Positions 22,190-33,594 are shown, counted from the first letter of the stretch. The stretch is 64,000 nucleotides of DNA from Conchocele bisecta (GCA_029237695.1 CM055269.1:33899175-33963174); one strand, 5' to 3'. Notes: generated by a model from the sequence alone, not told the origin. Numbers and translations: made by a program.

Positions 22190-22258
22190 ACAGTGAAACC
22201 TCACTAATCTGGACACACTGGACGTCCCAGCGTGTCCAGTGTAGTGAGGTTATACTGT
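22190..22258. repeat. Family D short palindrome D2
   Basis: acagtgaaacctcactaatc, then gtccagtgtagtgaggttat, around ctggacgtcccag. A diverged solo pair of D ends. Confidence 0.7.
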
Positions 22259-22360
22259 TATTATGGGACTATATCGTTTCCGCTATAACTCGTGGGTCTA
22301 CCGATTACTGACGTTCGACTACATGTAGATCATGTAGATCGGAATCCGCATCGAACAGTT

Positions 22361-22673
22361 CTGTAGTCGATGTCATCAAAATTGCAAAGTATACTTATCT
22401 AGCAACGTATACTTTGAGGGAGTAATCATTTATTTTTCCCGAAATGCATTATTTCATATAGAACTACTTACGACTACATATATTTGATGATTAAAAGTAT
22501 GCAGCATTATTATACTGAATGTATTACATTATCACAGCCAAAATGGCTGTGATAATGCAATAAATTCAGTATAATAAAAATGAATACAAAATTATCATTA
22601 ACTTGAAAAGTTCTCCCTCAAAGTGTATTTAGCAAGATAAGTATACTTCGCAATTTTGGCGAAATAGGCTACT
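22361..22673. repeat. Family G palindrome, copy G3
   Basis: gtagtcgatgtcatcaaaat to cgaaataggctac. Centre cacagccaaaatggctgtga; arms agtatacttatctagc and its partner. Confidence 0.88.
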
Positions 22674-22679
22674 GGAATA

Positions 22680-23245
22680 TTTCTTGTTCAGCCCCTTCAA
22701 CTATAAGTTCACAAGTGGTTTCAGAATCTATTGTCCACTCAATATCTTACTGCATTCCTCTATCAACATTGTATTCTGTTGATGGGAGATAGAACGCAGT
22801 TAACTGTAAATGACCAGTATCTTCAAAAGGACTATTTCGTACAAAGCTATTCAGATGCGACCTGAAAAAGTTCATTTCGTCGAATAATCAGCCTGTCTGA
22901 TTACTTTGCTTCTTATCAATACGTCAAATAGGAATTAAACTTAATGTTACCCCCGGTTTGTGGTTTTATTGGCTAATAAAGACAGTTATTGTCAACGATA
23001 GCTGGTGTCCTTACCCGACCGTTGCCCCTATGAGGACACTCGTTGTGCGGTTATGTTTGTTGACATTATATAAGCGCATGCGCATAGCATGTAGACAAAC
23101 ACACAGAGACTTGTCCTTTGTATAGGAGAATCTTTCTAAACGACATACCGAGCCTGTGTTGAATTTTCATGCGTTTTGTCATCATTTATTCTTAATCCTT
23201 GATGACAAGCATCTGAAATACGTCTTGGAGTGTGCGTATGCCTGA
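22680..23245. other. No feature recognised
   Basis: A small imperfect hairpin at 22755-22800 (attcctctatcaacattg and its partner). Nothing else stands out. Confidence 0.35.
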
Positions 23246-23246
23246 A

Positions 23247-23464
23247 TTACAATGGAGCCTCTCTAAACCGGACACACTGGGGACTTCCCATGGTGTCCGT
23301 TTTAGAGAGATTCCACTGTGCTGCGAGACTTCCCAGGATGTCCGGTTTATAGAGATTACACTGTACTGCGGGGTGGCGGGAGGCTCACAGGATGTCCGGT
23401 TTAGAGATATCACTGTACTGCGGGACCTCCCAGGGTGTTCCGCTTTGAGAGATTCCACTGAAAG
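23247..23464. repeat. Family D element D3 with several right ends in a row
   Basis: One left end (tggagcctctctaaaccgg) followed by four diverged right ends (gtccgttttagagagattcc and variants) at about 23303, 23358, 23392 and 23434. An amplified terminal piece. Confidence 0.8.
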
Positions 23465-23850
23465 ATTATGCCACGTGATCTTTCTAAATGGACAAGAAAT
23501 TACCAATGTGTGTAATGACGTGCACTATATAAGGAATACAAGACTGTGTTGGTGCAACTTTCCAATCCTGTCTAGCATTTGGTATATAGGCTAGCGCCCG
23601 AGTATATAGTATTTCATCAAATACCGCCCCACAATATTATGTGTTCATCAATTGAAATTCGTCATCGGATCGTCGGGAAAATGAACTTTTAAACTTGTCC
23701 GATGTTTACCGAATTATTGAATGTTAACAAAAGTTGCATAACGGTTGTCTGTGACGCCGCTTGCGTACAGATAGCAAACTTCATATTTGTTCATGCAAAA
23801 CCCGCCTTTGTCCTCTATGAGACTATCATGGCCCAACTATGCAATTATTA

Positions 23851-24205
23851 AAGGTGCATGATCACGTGGTTACAACAACAACAACGTCGCCCACTCCAAA
23901 GTAAGCATGCTTTGATATTTTCCTTAATATGCAACTGATTTTGCATTTTGATGAAATATGACGCAGCAAATGCAACTTCATGAGCTGCATTTGGTGGTCC
24001 AGGGAGTTCGGCACATACTTATAATTACGTCGTTTTTGCGAAGAATCGATTTCCGTGTCGATTTCCGTGTCGGTAGACACGGAAATCGATTCTTCGCAAA
24101 AACGACAGAAGTTTGGGCGAACATACAGAGATCACCAAATGCAGCTTAACAAGACGCGTTTGATGTGCCACATTTCATCAAAATCCGTTACGTAATAAGG
24201 ACACC
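23851..24205. repeat. Family K palindrome, copy K2
   Basis: aaggtgcatgatcacgtggt at the left. Centre gattccgtgtcgg-like arms with gtagacac between them. It stops at ttacgtaataagg without the right CACGTG end. Confidence 0.88.
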
Positions 24206-24299
24206 AGTCTAGCTTCTATTCTGATCTCGTCTTCCTGCTGTCTGATATTCATTATAACAATTGTCAGAAGCAGGACTGGTGTGTTACTGTGTGATTATC

Positions 24300-24352
24300 G
24301 ATCAGTGTATACCCGGATCAGACTGATCTGGACTGCACAAGTCGCAACTTTA
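24300..24352. repeat. Family N fragment
   Basis: ggatcagactgatctggact, then gcacaagtcgcaact: the N internal dyad. Confidence 0.5.
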
Positions 24353-24499
24353 ATTAGGTGATAAGCCCCATGTCACCAAGCACGTTTTGTTTTATTTTTA
24401 TGGTGCTTGCTTTCCGTGGCCGACTGACAACGACTCGGTGTTTTACATGGAATCCGAAATTACGCTCGTCTGTCTACCTATCTATACCTTAGACCGCTA

Positions 24500-24660
24500 T
24501 TCACAAAAATTGTCGTGTTGCTTTTACATCTTGCCTTATTTGTCAAAGCATGTTGTAAATTATTCTAAAGCGCTGTCAAAGCATGTTTTTGATGATAACA
24601 ATGGAAAATAGAAAATAAACAGCAGACGACAACAAATTAAGATAGCGGCCTAAGGGTTAA
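24500..24660. repeat. Family R copy
   Basis: aaattgtcgtgttgctttta at the left, aacagcagacgacaacaaat and taagggttaat at the right. Middle ctgtcaaagcatg. Confidence 0.6.
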
Positions 24661-24777
24661 TTACATACGTGTTTTGCAAATACTCCATCTAAGTATTCAA
24701 ACACTAAGATTGAAATACCGTGTTTTCTTTTCATATTCTTTTGTGAAAAAAAAATTAAAACATTAAAACAATCCGTC

Positions 24778-24872
24778 AACACTGTAGATCCTGGTGAGAT
24801 GGCTTGCTACACCGTGTAATCTGGATCCATATTGTGTAGCAATCCGCGTCATCTCGATCTACACTGTTATCA
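24778..24872. repeat. Family N fragment
   Basis: aacactgtagatcctggtga and tctcgatctacactgttatc form an inverted pair. Confidence 0.6.
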
Positions 24873-25246
24873 AGCGTTCGAGAGATGCATGGGAAGTTGA
24901 AACATTTGTAAAGGTTAACTGTCTGGCGTATCTCGACCAAGTAGAGATAAGCGCCATTTATTCAACATTGGAGAAACATGGAATGCCATTGTATTCTAAT
25001 TATGTATGGGCCATTGGGGTTTAAGGGCTTTAGGGAACTTTGTAGTAGGGAATCGAAAGTGTTATCTTTATTGGCCGGAATTGTTGCGAAAGGTCAGTCG
25101 ACTGGTCAATTGGCAAACGCAGTACTTCACCGAAATAAAGGTAATCGATGGACTTGTGTACAAACTTCGTATTGAAAAATCGATGGATACTGTCTGTAAT
25201 GAGAAATTAGAAATTCTCACAACGTCATATCAGAATATGGCGTCTC

Positions 25247-25546
25247 TACGGAGCCCCGCAGGGGACATGGATTTTTTTTCATTAATTCGTTCCCACGAAA
25301 TAACAATTCGTTCCCTCAATTTAACAATTCGTTTCCTCGAATTAACAATTCGTTCCCACGATATAACAATTCGTTCCCACGATATAATAATTCGTTCCCT
25401 CGAGTTAACAATTCCCATGGGAACGAATTGTTATTTCGTGGGAACGAATTGTTAATTCGTGGGAATGAATTGTTAAATTGAGGGAACGAATTGTTATTTC
25501 GTGGGAACGAATTAATGAATTGTACGTCCCCTGCGGTGGCTCCGTA
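25247..25546. mobile_element. Family B element B5 with 6-bp target duplication
   Basis: 300 bp from tacggagccccgcagggga to ctgcggtggctccgta, flanked by CGTCTC at 25241-25246 and 25547-25552. Left modules: ACGAAATAAC, TCAATTTAAC, TCGAATTAAC, ACGATATAAC, ACGATATAAT, TCGAGTTAAC. Right, from the outside: ACGAAATAAC, TCAATTTAAC, ACGAATTAAC, ACGAAATAAC. Confidence 0.95.
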
Positions 25547-25599
25547 CGTCTCAGCCATGTAACATCTGTATGTTCGCCATTAAATTTGCACATTGTTGT

Positions 25600-25808
25600 G
25601 ATACGACTAAAATGTTCGTCTGGAAATGTCAATTGATGGGTTTACATTTATTGAGCATAGGCTGCATATGCAGCCTATGCTCAATAAATGTAAATCCAAT
25701 AATTGTTTACAAGAAAAGATTGTTAATGTAAAATTGACAGACTACATGTATCAAAATTTTGGACTTACGAACATTTTAGTCGTACGAAGTTTAGTGAAAC
25801 GGGCCCCT
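25600..25808 (+). repeat. Family A palindrome, copy A8, left end lost
   Basis: Starts within the arm (tacgactaaaatgttcg). Core gcataggctgcatatgcagc; long right arm; ends gtgaaacgggcccctg. Confidence 0.88.
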
Positions 25809-25977
25809 GCTATATAAGTGTATGTTCGGGCGCTTGTCTGACTGTCATCTTTGTACTTTGAATAAAATTGTCCATATATGCCTTTCCATTCAGCTACGTG
25901 TATTTACTACAAATAAAGTCCGCCAGATATGAACACTCATGATCAGAAAATAAATTAGCCGGCTCTGGTAGTACCTC

Positions 25978-26215
25978 AGGGGGCCGTTTCACTAAATTTC
26001 GTACGACTAAAATGTTCGTACATGCTCAATTTTGATCGTCTGTACATTTCACATTAGCAATGTTTTCTTGTAATCAATTATTGGATTTACATTTATTGAG
26101 CATAGGCTGCATATGCAGCCTATGCTCAATAAATGTAAACCCATCAATTGAAATTTTCAGACGATACTAAATTTGCACTTACGAACATCTTAGTCGTACG
26201 AAGTTTAGCGAAACC
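25978..26215 (-). repeat. Family A palindrome, copy A9, next to the 4 kb element
   Basis: gggggccgtttcactaaatt at the left, long arm left. The right end stops at agtttagcgaaacc, where different sequence begins. Confidence 0.88.
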
Positions 26216-26291
26216 CAGGATCGGCAAAAATCGGCGATGTAATAAGGAAGGTGGCTGCCGCTACCCCACATAGACCTTGAGCCACCAATAA

Positions 26292-26334
26292 CCCCCCCCC
26301 CCCCCCCCCCCCCCCCTACTCCCCCCCCCCCCCC
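26292..26334 (+). repeat. Poly-C tract
   Basis: 25 C, then tact, then 14 C, just outside the tgtgggatttttg arm of the 4 kb element. The mirror arm at 30378 has a G run. Confidence 0.9.
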
Positions 26335-26429
26335 TGTGGGATTTTTGGTGACTATGATTTTCAGATTCAGTAGCCTATTGTCTATTAATCCTGAATGTCT
26401 GCGCTCAAAAAGCCGCTGGATGAACAAAT

Positions 26430-26960
26430 AGCGGCCATTTTCCAAGATGGCCGCCATGCCATTTTGAGCCGTTTATATTATGACTGTTAATTGATATTTA
26501 GGCAAGTACAAACCCTGTAAATAGCTACGATGTTTTGCCAAATTGGTTACTGAATGGTATACAATGGACATTATACATCATTACATCATACTATACCAAT
26601 AATTTCCAAAATGGCCGCCAAAATTGGCATTTTTCAACATTATTTTCAATATAACTATTATTGAGAACTATTACAAAAACTGTAATGATGTTAAAATGCA
26701 CTTATTTTTCATTGCATTACTTATATATACCTGTGAAAGGAACATGTATCCCTTTAAATATCACATAACTCTCAAAATATTTCAAAATGGCCGCCATAAA
26801 CTACATATTTACTACTGTCTGGAATTTCGAAGATGCTATAAAAACACGCAATGGTCATATATTATAATACAAATTGACCTAAATATAGTTTGCTTAGCAT
26901 TCACAGTCATGTTCCATGATACAATAATGTTGTTATACATTCAAAATGGCCGCCTAATAT
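26430..26960. repeat. Interspersed aaaatggccgcc words in the 4 kb element
   Basis: Variants of the 12-base word occur near 26446, 26610, 26788 and 26945, separated by AT-rich sequence, with mirror forms at 29365 and 30275. The long open frame here (26624-26974) is AT-rich and without motif. Confidence 0.6.
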
Positions 26961-26974
26961 GTTTATTTTCATAA

Positions 26975-27828
26975 ATCACAATAAAAAATCATGTTTTTCT
27001 CAGCAATTCAAATTGTATAAAATTGCACAAAAACATGTTTAAAACATTTGCTGATGGTTGTGATGATTGAAAGAATCTATTATATTGGTTGATTGATTGA
27101 CACAATCAGTGACAATCACAATAGTCACCATTAGGTAGTATTAATAACATTTAAATACAGTATACATGTGAATCATGTATATGATCATCAGGCATGTGTA
27201 GTGACAATTGCAAATCAAATTAGGTTCGCATAGTAGTAGGAATTTTCACTGTCTGCACCAGTTGTCTAATTAAATACTTACAGAACCATTTTTAATCTTA
27301 TTAATACTCTGAAATATATGGTAATAGTACGACCCTGTTACTTGTAAGTGAACAGATTGATGATTCATGGTTGCAAATGAAATCAAGGTATTACGTAATC
27401 CGGGACATCTGTCTATTATCAGTTAATTATGTTTGATTATTAGCATTTGTATCATTCAACATTGATTAGTTAACAAAACCACAGCTATGTGTATAAATAG
27501 TAACACCATTGTTATATTAAATTAAATGTACAGTATATGAAGTGAGGAGGCATATATTGTACTTCTTTTAATTTGATGTTACACTCGTGCTACATTATTT
27601 GGATGTATGCAATAAAATAATTCACACTGGCCAAATAAATGATGCAGCTATACTATTTGAAGAGAGGGCTATATTGATATCATGATGGTTAAGTTAAGAT
27701 AGATGTATCTCCATAGAGTGTCGACGTGTAGCAGTACAAACATGTGATAAAATGTTAGGGTCTCTTGCGTCATGTTTGATCTAACTAAATTAAGACTTGC
27801 ATGGAGCATCACTTTTATATCAATCAGA
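26975..27828. other. AT-rich interior of the 4 kb element
   Basis: No coding motif, RNA gene or match to other families; it leads into the 21-bp array. Confidence 0.4.
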
Positions 27829-29285
27829 TATAAAGATGTTCTGCCACAATGTAACGTTCCACCACAGTGTAGTGATGTTCCACCACATTATAAGACCGTT
27901 CCGGTACAATATAAGGATGTTCCATTACACTATACGGATGTTACATCACACTACAAGCCTTTTCCATCACAACATAAGCTTGTTCCATCACGATATGAGG
28001 GTGTTCCACCACAATATACGGATGCTCCATCACAACATAATACTGTTTAATCACACTATAGTGCAGTTCTACCACGATATAAATATGTTTATTCAAACTA
28101 TAAGGCAGTGCCACACAATATAAAGCAGTTTCATCACAATATAAGGCAGATAAAACACATTATAAGGCAGTCTTCACACATTATAAAGATGTTCCATCAC
28201 AATATCAGGAACATTACTTGCACTGTAAGACAGTTCACCACAATATAAGGATGTACCACCACACTATAATGCAGTTCCAACACATTATAATACAGTTCCA
28301 TCGCAATATAAGGATGTTCCGTCACACTATAAGGATGTTCCGTCACAATATAAGGCTGTTCCATCACAATATAAGGATGCTCCACCACAGAATATTATGT
28401 TTCCTCACACTATAAGACAGTTTCACCACACTATAATACATTTTCGTCACAATATACGGCAGTGCCACCACATTATAAGGCGGTCACCACAAGATAATGA
28501 TGTTCCACCACACTATAAAGGATGTTTCACCACATAATTAATGGTGTTTCATAACAATATAAGGCACTTCCACCACACTATAAGGCAAATTAATTACAAT
28601 ATAAGACAGTTCCACCACTATATAATGATGTTGCATCACGATATAAGGATACATCACCACCATATAAAGATATTTTGTCACAATATAAGGCAGTTCCACC
28701 ACAATATAAGACAGTGTCGTCACACTATATGGCAGTGCCACCACATTATAAGGCGGCTTCACCACCATATAATGATGTTCCACCACACTATAAGGACGTT
28801 CCACCACAGTATAATGATGTTTAGTGACAATATAAGGCAAATTAATTACAATATAAGACCGTTCTACCACATTATAAGGCAGTTTCACCATAATATAGGG
28901 ATGTTCAGCCACACTATAAGGCAGTTATCACGCAGTATACGGCAGTTCCATTACATACAAGAATGTTCCACCACTCTCAAAGGATGTTCCACCACGATAT
29001 AATGATGCTCCATCACATTATACATATGTTTCCTCACAAATAAGGCAGTTCCACCACAATATAAGGCAGTTTCGTCACACTATAATGCATTTTCATCACA
29101 TTATACGGCAGTTTCACCACAACATAATGTGGTTCCACCACCACACTATAATGATGTTCCATCACAATATAAGGCAGTTGCATCACACTACATGTATAAG
29201 GATGTAATCAGCACGACATAAGGATGTTCCACCAGATTATAAGGCTGCTCCGCCACCTCAATATAATAATAAGGAAGTTACAAAT
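27829..29285 (+). repeat. 21-bp minisatellite, about 1.45 kb
   Basis: The unit is GTTCCACCACAATATAAGG plus two variable bases; by length there are about 65-70 units. Common swaps are CAC/CAT, AATAT/CTATA and GGCA/GGAT. Because 21 is a multiple of 3, long frames with seven-residue repeats (PPHYKDV-like) run through both strands. These are by-products of the period. Confidence 0.95.
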
Positions 29286-30265
29286 GATATAGACCATTAT
29301 GTCCATCTCCACAATCATATCGAGCGATATATTGCTGTATACATATATATAAATTATCAATGTGGCGGCCATTTTGAAATTGCATAATTAACAAATTGAT
29401 CCAACTTCATCCATTATATGTATGGTTTCATCTTATGTCGGATAGCGAAGTGAAAACAAAACATGGTTTTATTATTTTATCTTAAAAAATTGTTTTTATC
29501 TTTCAGGATTTTCTTCCTCCGTCAGGCATATTTGATGCACGATATTAACACCATTACTGAATATTGTAAAAAAAGGAGAAGAAATCTATGTACAAAATGG
29601 ATAACTATTATCGTATATTAACTCCTGTTGACGATAATGATCACATGCCTCGAACTATATTAATATGTGTACAATTATTCCCAATCGATGCAGTCAATTA
29701 ATATTTAAGAAGCTAAGAAGCGATGCGTACAGACGGACGAACATTCGACAAATAGTATCTGCAGTCTGCATAGACAATACTAATAAATATGTAACTAGTT
29801 GTCTGTCCATAGCAACCGGTTTTAAGGATCTGACGTTGCATAATATTGAATACCGGTGAAATAACCATTGTAAAATTAGTGGGTGGGGAATGGTAAAAAT
29901 GTGTTGTTTTTCACTTTGTATATTTTGCAGTAGACACAAAAAAATTGGGCGTATTTGCATTGGATATGTTTAATAGACACTCCTAGCTTACATTAACATT
30001 GATAATATGAAAAAATACCACGTTTGCATAAAGTTATTAACATGTATATTTTACCATTGAAATTGGGTGGGTGGGGTAATCAAACACGTAAAATTTGACT
30101 TCTGGATTATCAGATTTTGTTTAAGTGTACCTTATTAGGTTCCATATTGTCCAACATCTCTGAAAAAGTGCAAAAATACTACTTTATGTAATTAAAATGA
30201 TATAATTTGGTCAATTTTTAGTTAAAAATGTGATTTATGAAGATGGGAAAAAGTCCGAGGGTGAC
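29286..30265. other. AT-rich right interior of the 4 kb element
   Basis: Contains aatgtggcggccattttgaa at 29360. Open frames at 29665 (+) and 29694 (-) overlap each other and lack motifs. Nothing else recognised. Confidence 0.4.
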
Positions 30266-30698
30266 CTACTTCAAAATGGCGCCATATGTTCATCCAGCGG
30301 GTTACAGAGCGCAGACATACGGCATAACACTCGCAATTGAATGTAGTTTTAGGAAAAATATGTCTGCAAAAATCCCACAGGGGGGGGAGGGTTTCGGTAT
30401 CTGGCTCACGGGCTAACAGTCAATGGTATAAAGTTGCCGAACTTCACACACTAAATTATAGCAATAATCTGCAGGGCGTTGACGTTCATACTTCGCTATA
30501 TCGTTATTGAGCGACAATTCAAAAATATGCGACAACATATTATCACAAATTCGCCTGATTAAGTGTGTATTAGCAAAATTCTTAGGTCACTCTCCACAAA
30601 GTTGAATGTAAATAAAGTACGCTTCAAACGCAAATGGAAATACTACTCGGTCATAACGCGTATGTAATGTAATGCAATTAGAGTTATGTACTCGGAAC

Positions 30699-30906
30699 TA
30701 CAGTGAACCGTCTCTAAACCGGGTCCCCAGGATGTCCGGTTTAGCGAGGTTTCACTGTAAATCAGATGTTTGATCAATCCTAGCCATAGCTGTGTGCTAT
30801 GCGATCATGAACAGGCATTATCACCTGACATAAATGATTAAGAAACCCATCAAAATAAGATAACAGAAGTTTTGGTGGTGTTCGGTTTAAAGAGGTTCCA
30901 TTGTAT
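30699..30906. repeat. Family D element D4
   Basis: acagtgaaccgtctctaaac, then gtccggtttagcgaggtttc, and a distal gttcggtttaaagaggttcc ending ttgta. The internal gcgatcatgaacaggc matches D7. Confidence 0.75.
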
Positions 30907-31107
30907 AAGGGCGGTAATGCCAGAGCCTGGCTCATAGTAGTGGCTTTGTTCGTTGTTCAATAATCAAATGCGCAAAGCTGTTCTGCTAGTCCCCGACAGC
31001 CCCTTTCACAGCTTAAATGGGACATCCACATTTGTTTCCATCTCGTTCCCACGATATACATCTCGTTCCCACAACATGTGTAAGCAACCGTTTGTGGTGT
31101 ATGTATA

Positions 31108-31380
31108 TACGGAGCCCTGCAGGCGACATGGATTTTTTTATTAATTCGTTCCCACAAAATAACGATTCGTTCCCTCAATTTAACAATTCGTTCCCTCGAA
31201 TTAACAATTCGTTCCCACGATATAACAATTCGTTCCCTCGAATTAACAATTAGTTACCACGAAATAACAATTCGTTCCTTCAATTTAACAATTCGTTCCC
31301 TTTATTTCGTGGGAACGAATTGTTATGTCATGGGAACGAATTAATAAAGAAAATTAATTATACGTCCCCTGCGGGGCTCA
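31108..31380. mobile_element. Family B element B6
   Basis: tacggagccctgcaggcgac at the left; gtcccctgcggggctca at the right, with the final bases changed. Flanking atgtat at 31101 and 31383 may be the target duplication. Left modules: a changed ACGAAATAAC, TCAATTTAAC, TCGAATTAAC, ACGATATAAC, TCGAATTAAC, ACGAAATAAC, TCAATTTAAC. Confidence 0.85.
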
Positions 31381-31792
31381 TTATGTATGTAAACACTAGC
31401 CCAGGTATTTCGATATGTGAGCTTGAAGAGCGAAGCGATTATGTCAAGTGTTGATATGAGGTAAATATTGATCTCGTTGTGTTTATTGTTTTCCTCCCGT
31501 GGCCATGCTTATTTGTCAAGGCACGAATCGAGTCCATGGATATTTTAGGCGAACTTCATTTGTCTGACCATTGGAATGGTAATCCAAATTGTCTGGCTGT
31601 CACGCAGGGCGACTTACGACTGTATGACAACCAGAAAATTCGGATTATTGGAATTGGTGATTCCATTCCAATACTGATAGGAAAGGGGAATGTCTTTCTT
31701 TGTCATAGGGTAGTTCAAATGAAATGATACAATATTCATTTTAGCTTACAACTTCTAACAGTGACGCTGTGTATATGATTATGAAATATCCT
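31381..31792. other. No gene recognised
   Basis: An 82-codon frame (31479-31727) of mixed composition, including NGNPNCLAVTQGDLRLYD, is open and outside the repeats. I recognise no family, see no splice context and do not call it. Confidence 0.3.
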
Positions 31793-32021
31793 GGGGCCCG
31801 TTTCACTAAACTTCGTACGACTAAAATATTTGTAAGTGCAAACTTATGATAGTCTGTAAATTTCACATCAACAGTGTTTGCTTGTAAATAATTATTTGAT
31901 TTATATTTATTGAGCAGCCTATGCTCAATACATGCAAATCCATCAATTGAAATTTACAGACAGTCCTAAATTTGCACTTACGAACATTTTGGTCGTACGA
32001 AGTTTAGTGAAACGGGCCCCT
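31793..32021 (-). repeat. Family A palindrome, copy A10
   Basis: ggggcccgtttcactaaact to gtgaaacgggcccctg. Long arm left. The centre has lost most of gcataggctgcat. Confidence 0.88.
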
Positions 32022-32158
32022 GATACCACCTACCTACCTGAACCTTTGAGGAATTCCTTACCGACATCATTACACAATGAAGGCTTCCTGTCAAGAACTT
32101 TTTAAAATTAAATTTACTATAACCCGTGACTGTCTTCTGGACATGGTCTGGATCTCCA

Positions 32159-32325
32159 GGGGTCCGTTTCACCACTAACCATCGTACGACTAAAATGTTC
32201 GTAAGTGCAAATTTAGGATCGTCTGCAACTTTCACTTGATGGGTTTACATTTATTGAGCATAGGCTGCATATGCAGCCTATGCTCAATAAATGTAAATCC
32301 ATTGAATGTTTACAAGAAAACATCA
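32159..32325 (+). repeat. Family A palindrome, copy A11, joined to an M fragment
   Basis: ggggtccgtttcacc, core gcataggctgcatatgcagc. The long arm stops at tgtttacaagaaaacat where M3 begins. Confidence 0.85.
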
Positions 32326-32462
32326 GTAGGCACAAACTGTTCTTTATATCAGAGACATCATCTCTGAGACATTTTCTGTCAAAATAAACATTCATTCACC
32401 ATTACCCCACGTATTAATTGGCATTATTATACATTTTATATCAGACTTAACTTTCCACACTG
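32326..32462. repeat. Family M fragment M3
   Basis: agtaggcacaaactgttctt, attcattcaccattacccca, ttatatcagacttaactttc. One end only. Confidence 0.75.
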
Positions 32463-32492
32463 ATATTAGTTGTGATTGAGTATACCGCATGA

Positions 32493-32790
32493 AACGTGGC
32501 TGTGACTGGAGAAATGTGACTTCTGGTATGTGTGACTTGTGTAGCTCTTAATTGTTCGTTCCGCTTATATGTAAGAGTGGGAATTGGCTCGAACACCTTC
32601 CATACTCGGATCTCTTGACCAAATAGCACACATTTATACATGTGGTTGGATAGCCGTCTATATTACTTGTTTCAGTAATGTAATGTCAAACAGTGCATAT
32701 CCTCATCAGACTGTGCGGATACACAGCCTGATCTGGATATACCCTGGTCGCAAAACCCATAAGCCCCATCGCTACAGGCAGAGCCACAAG
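32493..32790. repeat. Family N copy N7
   Basis: tggctgtgactggagaaatg at the left. At the right aaaacccataagccccat and gagccaca (the inverted end). The internal dyad is degraded. Confidence 0.75.
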
Positions 32791-32934
32791 TGTGCTAATA
32801 ATTAGAGGCGATGGAATGGTAAAACGAAACCGTTAAAATCAAACTTGAATGTATCTAGTACATACTTCACATACCTGCTTAAACGGACATACATGTATAA
32901 CTGCTGTACAATAATTAAAATGGTAGCACTTATT

Positions 32935-33132
32935 CACGGAGCCCCGCAGGAGACGTACAATTCTTTTTTTTATTAATTCGTTCCCACGATGTAACAATTC
33001 GTTCCCTTAATTTAACAATTCGTTCCCACGAATTAACAATTCGTTCCCACGAATTACCAATTCGAGGAACGAATTGTTATTCCGTGGGAAATAATTAATT
33101 AAACAAATCCATGTCCCCTGCGGGGCTCCGTA
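32935..33132. mobile_element. Family B element B7 with 6-bp target duplication
   Basis: 198 bp, the shortest copy with both ends. cacggagccccgcaggagac to ctgcggggctccgta, flanked by CTTATT at 32929-32934 and 33133-33138. Left modules: ACGATGTAAC, TTAATTTAAC, ACGAATTAAC, ACGAATTACC. The right arm is a single module. Confidence 0.93.
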
Positions 33133-33138
33133 CTTATT

Positions 33139-33500
33139 AAACTGAAATAGTTTAATAACATACCCGTCCACGTATTATTAATCATTCTACATACAAGTAT
33201 GTTCTCCAATATTGATAGATACTCAAATTTCAGTTGCCTAATTATCGTTTTATAACAATGATAAAGTTCGAGTATGGTTATCGACCGCGTAATATTCAAA
33301 CAATATCATAAGTTGAATAGAAATTCAATGACGCGCCAACACACATACATGTACGGGCGTCGTCGTTTTGTAGCGGAATATTGTGTCACTTTAGCTAATA
33401 GTTATAATGACATAGTTTAACGAGTGTCTGCTCAGTCTCATGAGAACATGCCAGAAAAACTAAAATGTGCTATTAAATACTGCATCGTAACGCATACATA
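33139..33500. other. No feature recognised
   Basis: No coding motif or repeat match. Confidence 0.35.
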
Positions 33501-33590
33501 TAGTTGATATATTGGATGTTCAATAAATTAATTTCTCGCTCGCAGGCGCGAGCGAGAAATTAATTTATTGAAAATCCAATATGTGAACTA
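33501..33590. repeat. Palindrome centred on cgcaggcgcg
   Basis: attaatttctcgctcgc and gcgagcgagaaattaat form the inner arms; tattggatgttcaataa and ttattgaaaatccaata form the outer. Confidence 0.88.
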
Positions 33591-33594
33591 TAAT

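Larger units (their letters stand above)
26290..30392. mobile_element. Putative 4.1 kb element with degraded inverted ends and a 21-bp array
   Basis: The left end reads C-run, tgtgggatttttg, aatgtctgcgctc, ccgctggatgaac, gcggccatttt. The right end, on the other strand, reads the same words in the same order (30392 back to 30270). Inside: several caaaatggccgcc words at 26440-26950 and 29360, and the array at 27829-29285. No transposase frame is visible, so it would be non-autonomous. Its class is unknown. Confidence 0.65.

Noticed and set aside
25230..25632. Protein frames with RSHEITI / NSFPRNN repeats in family B copies
   Set aside because: 21-bp modules stay open in all frames, and the same pattern appears in every B copy on both strands.
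27772..29002. Long open frames coding seven-residue repeats (PPQYKDV-like and HNIRQFH-like)
   Set aside because: They come from the 21-bp period, occur on both strands and in several frames, and lack a conserved start or a non-repeat domain.
27829..29285. CRISPR-like array
   Set aside because: The units are adjacent with no spacers, and the host is an animal genome.
31479..31727. 82-codon frame as a gene
   Set aside because: Mixed composition but no domain, no partner exon and no conserved start evidence.
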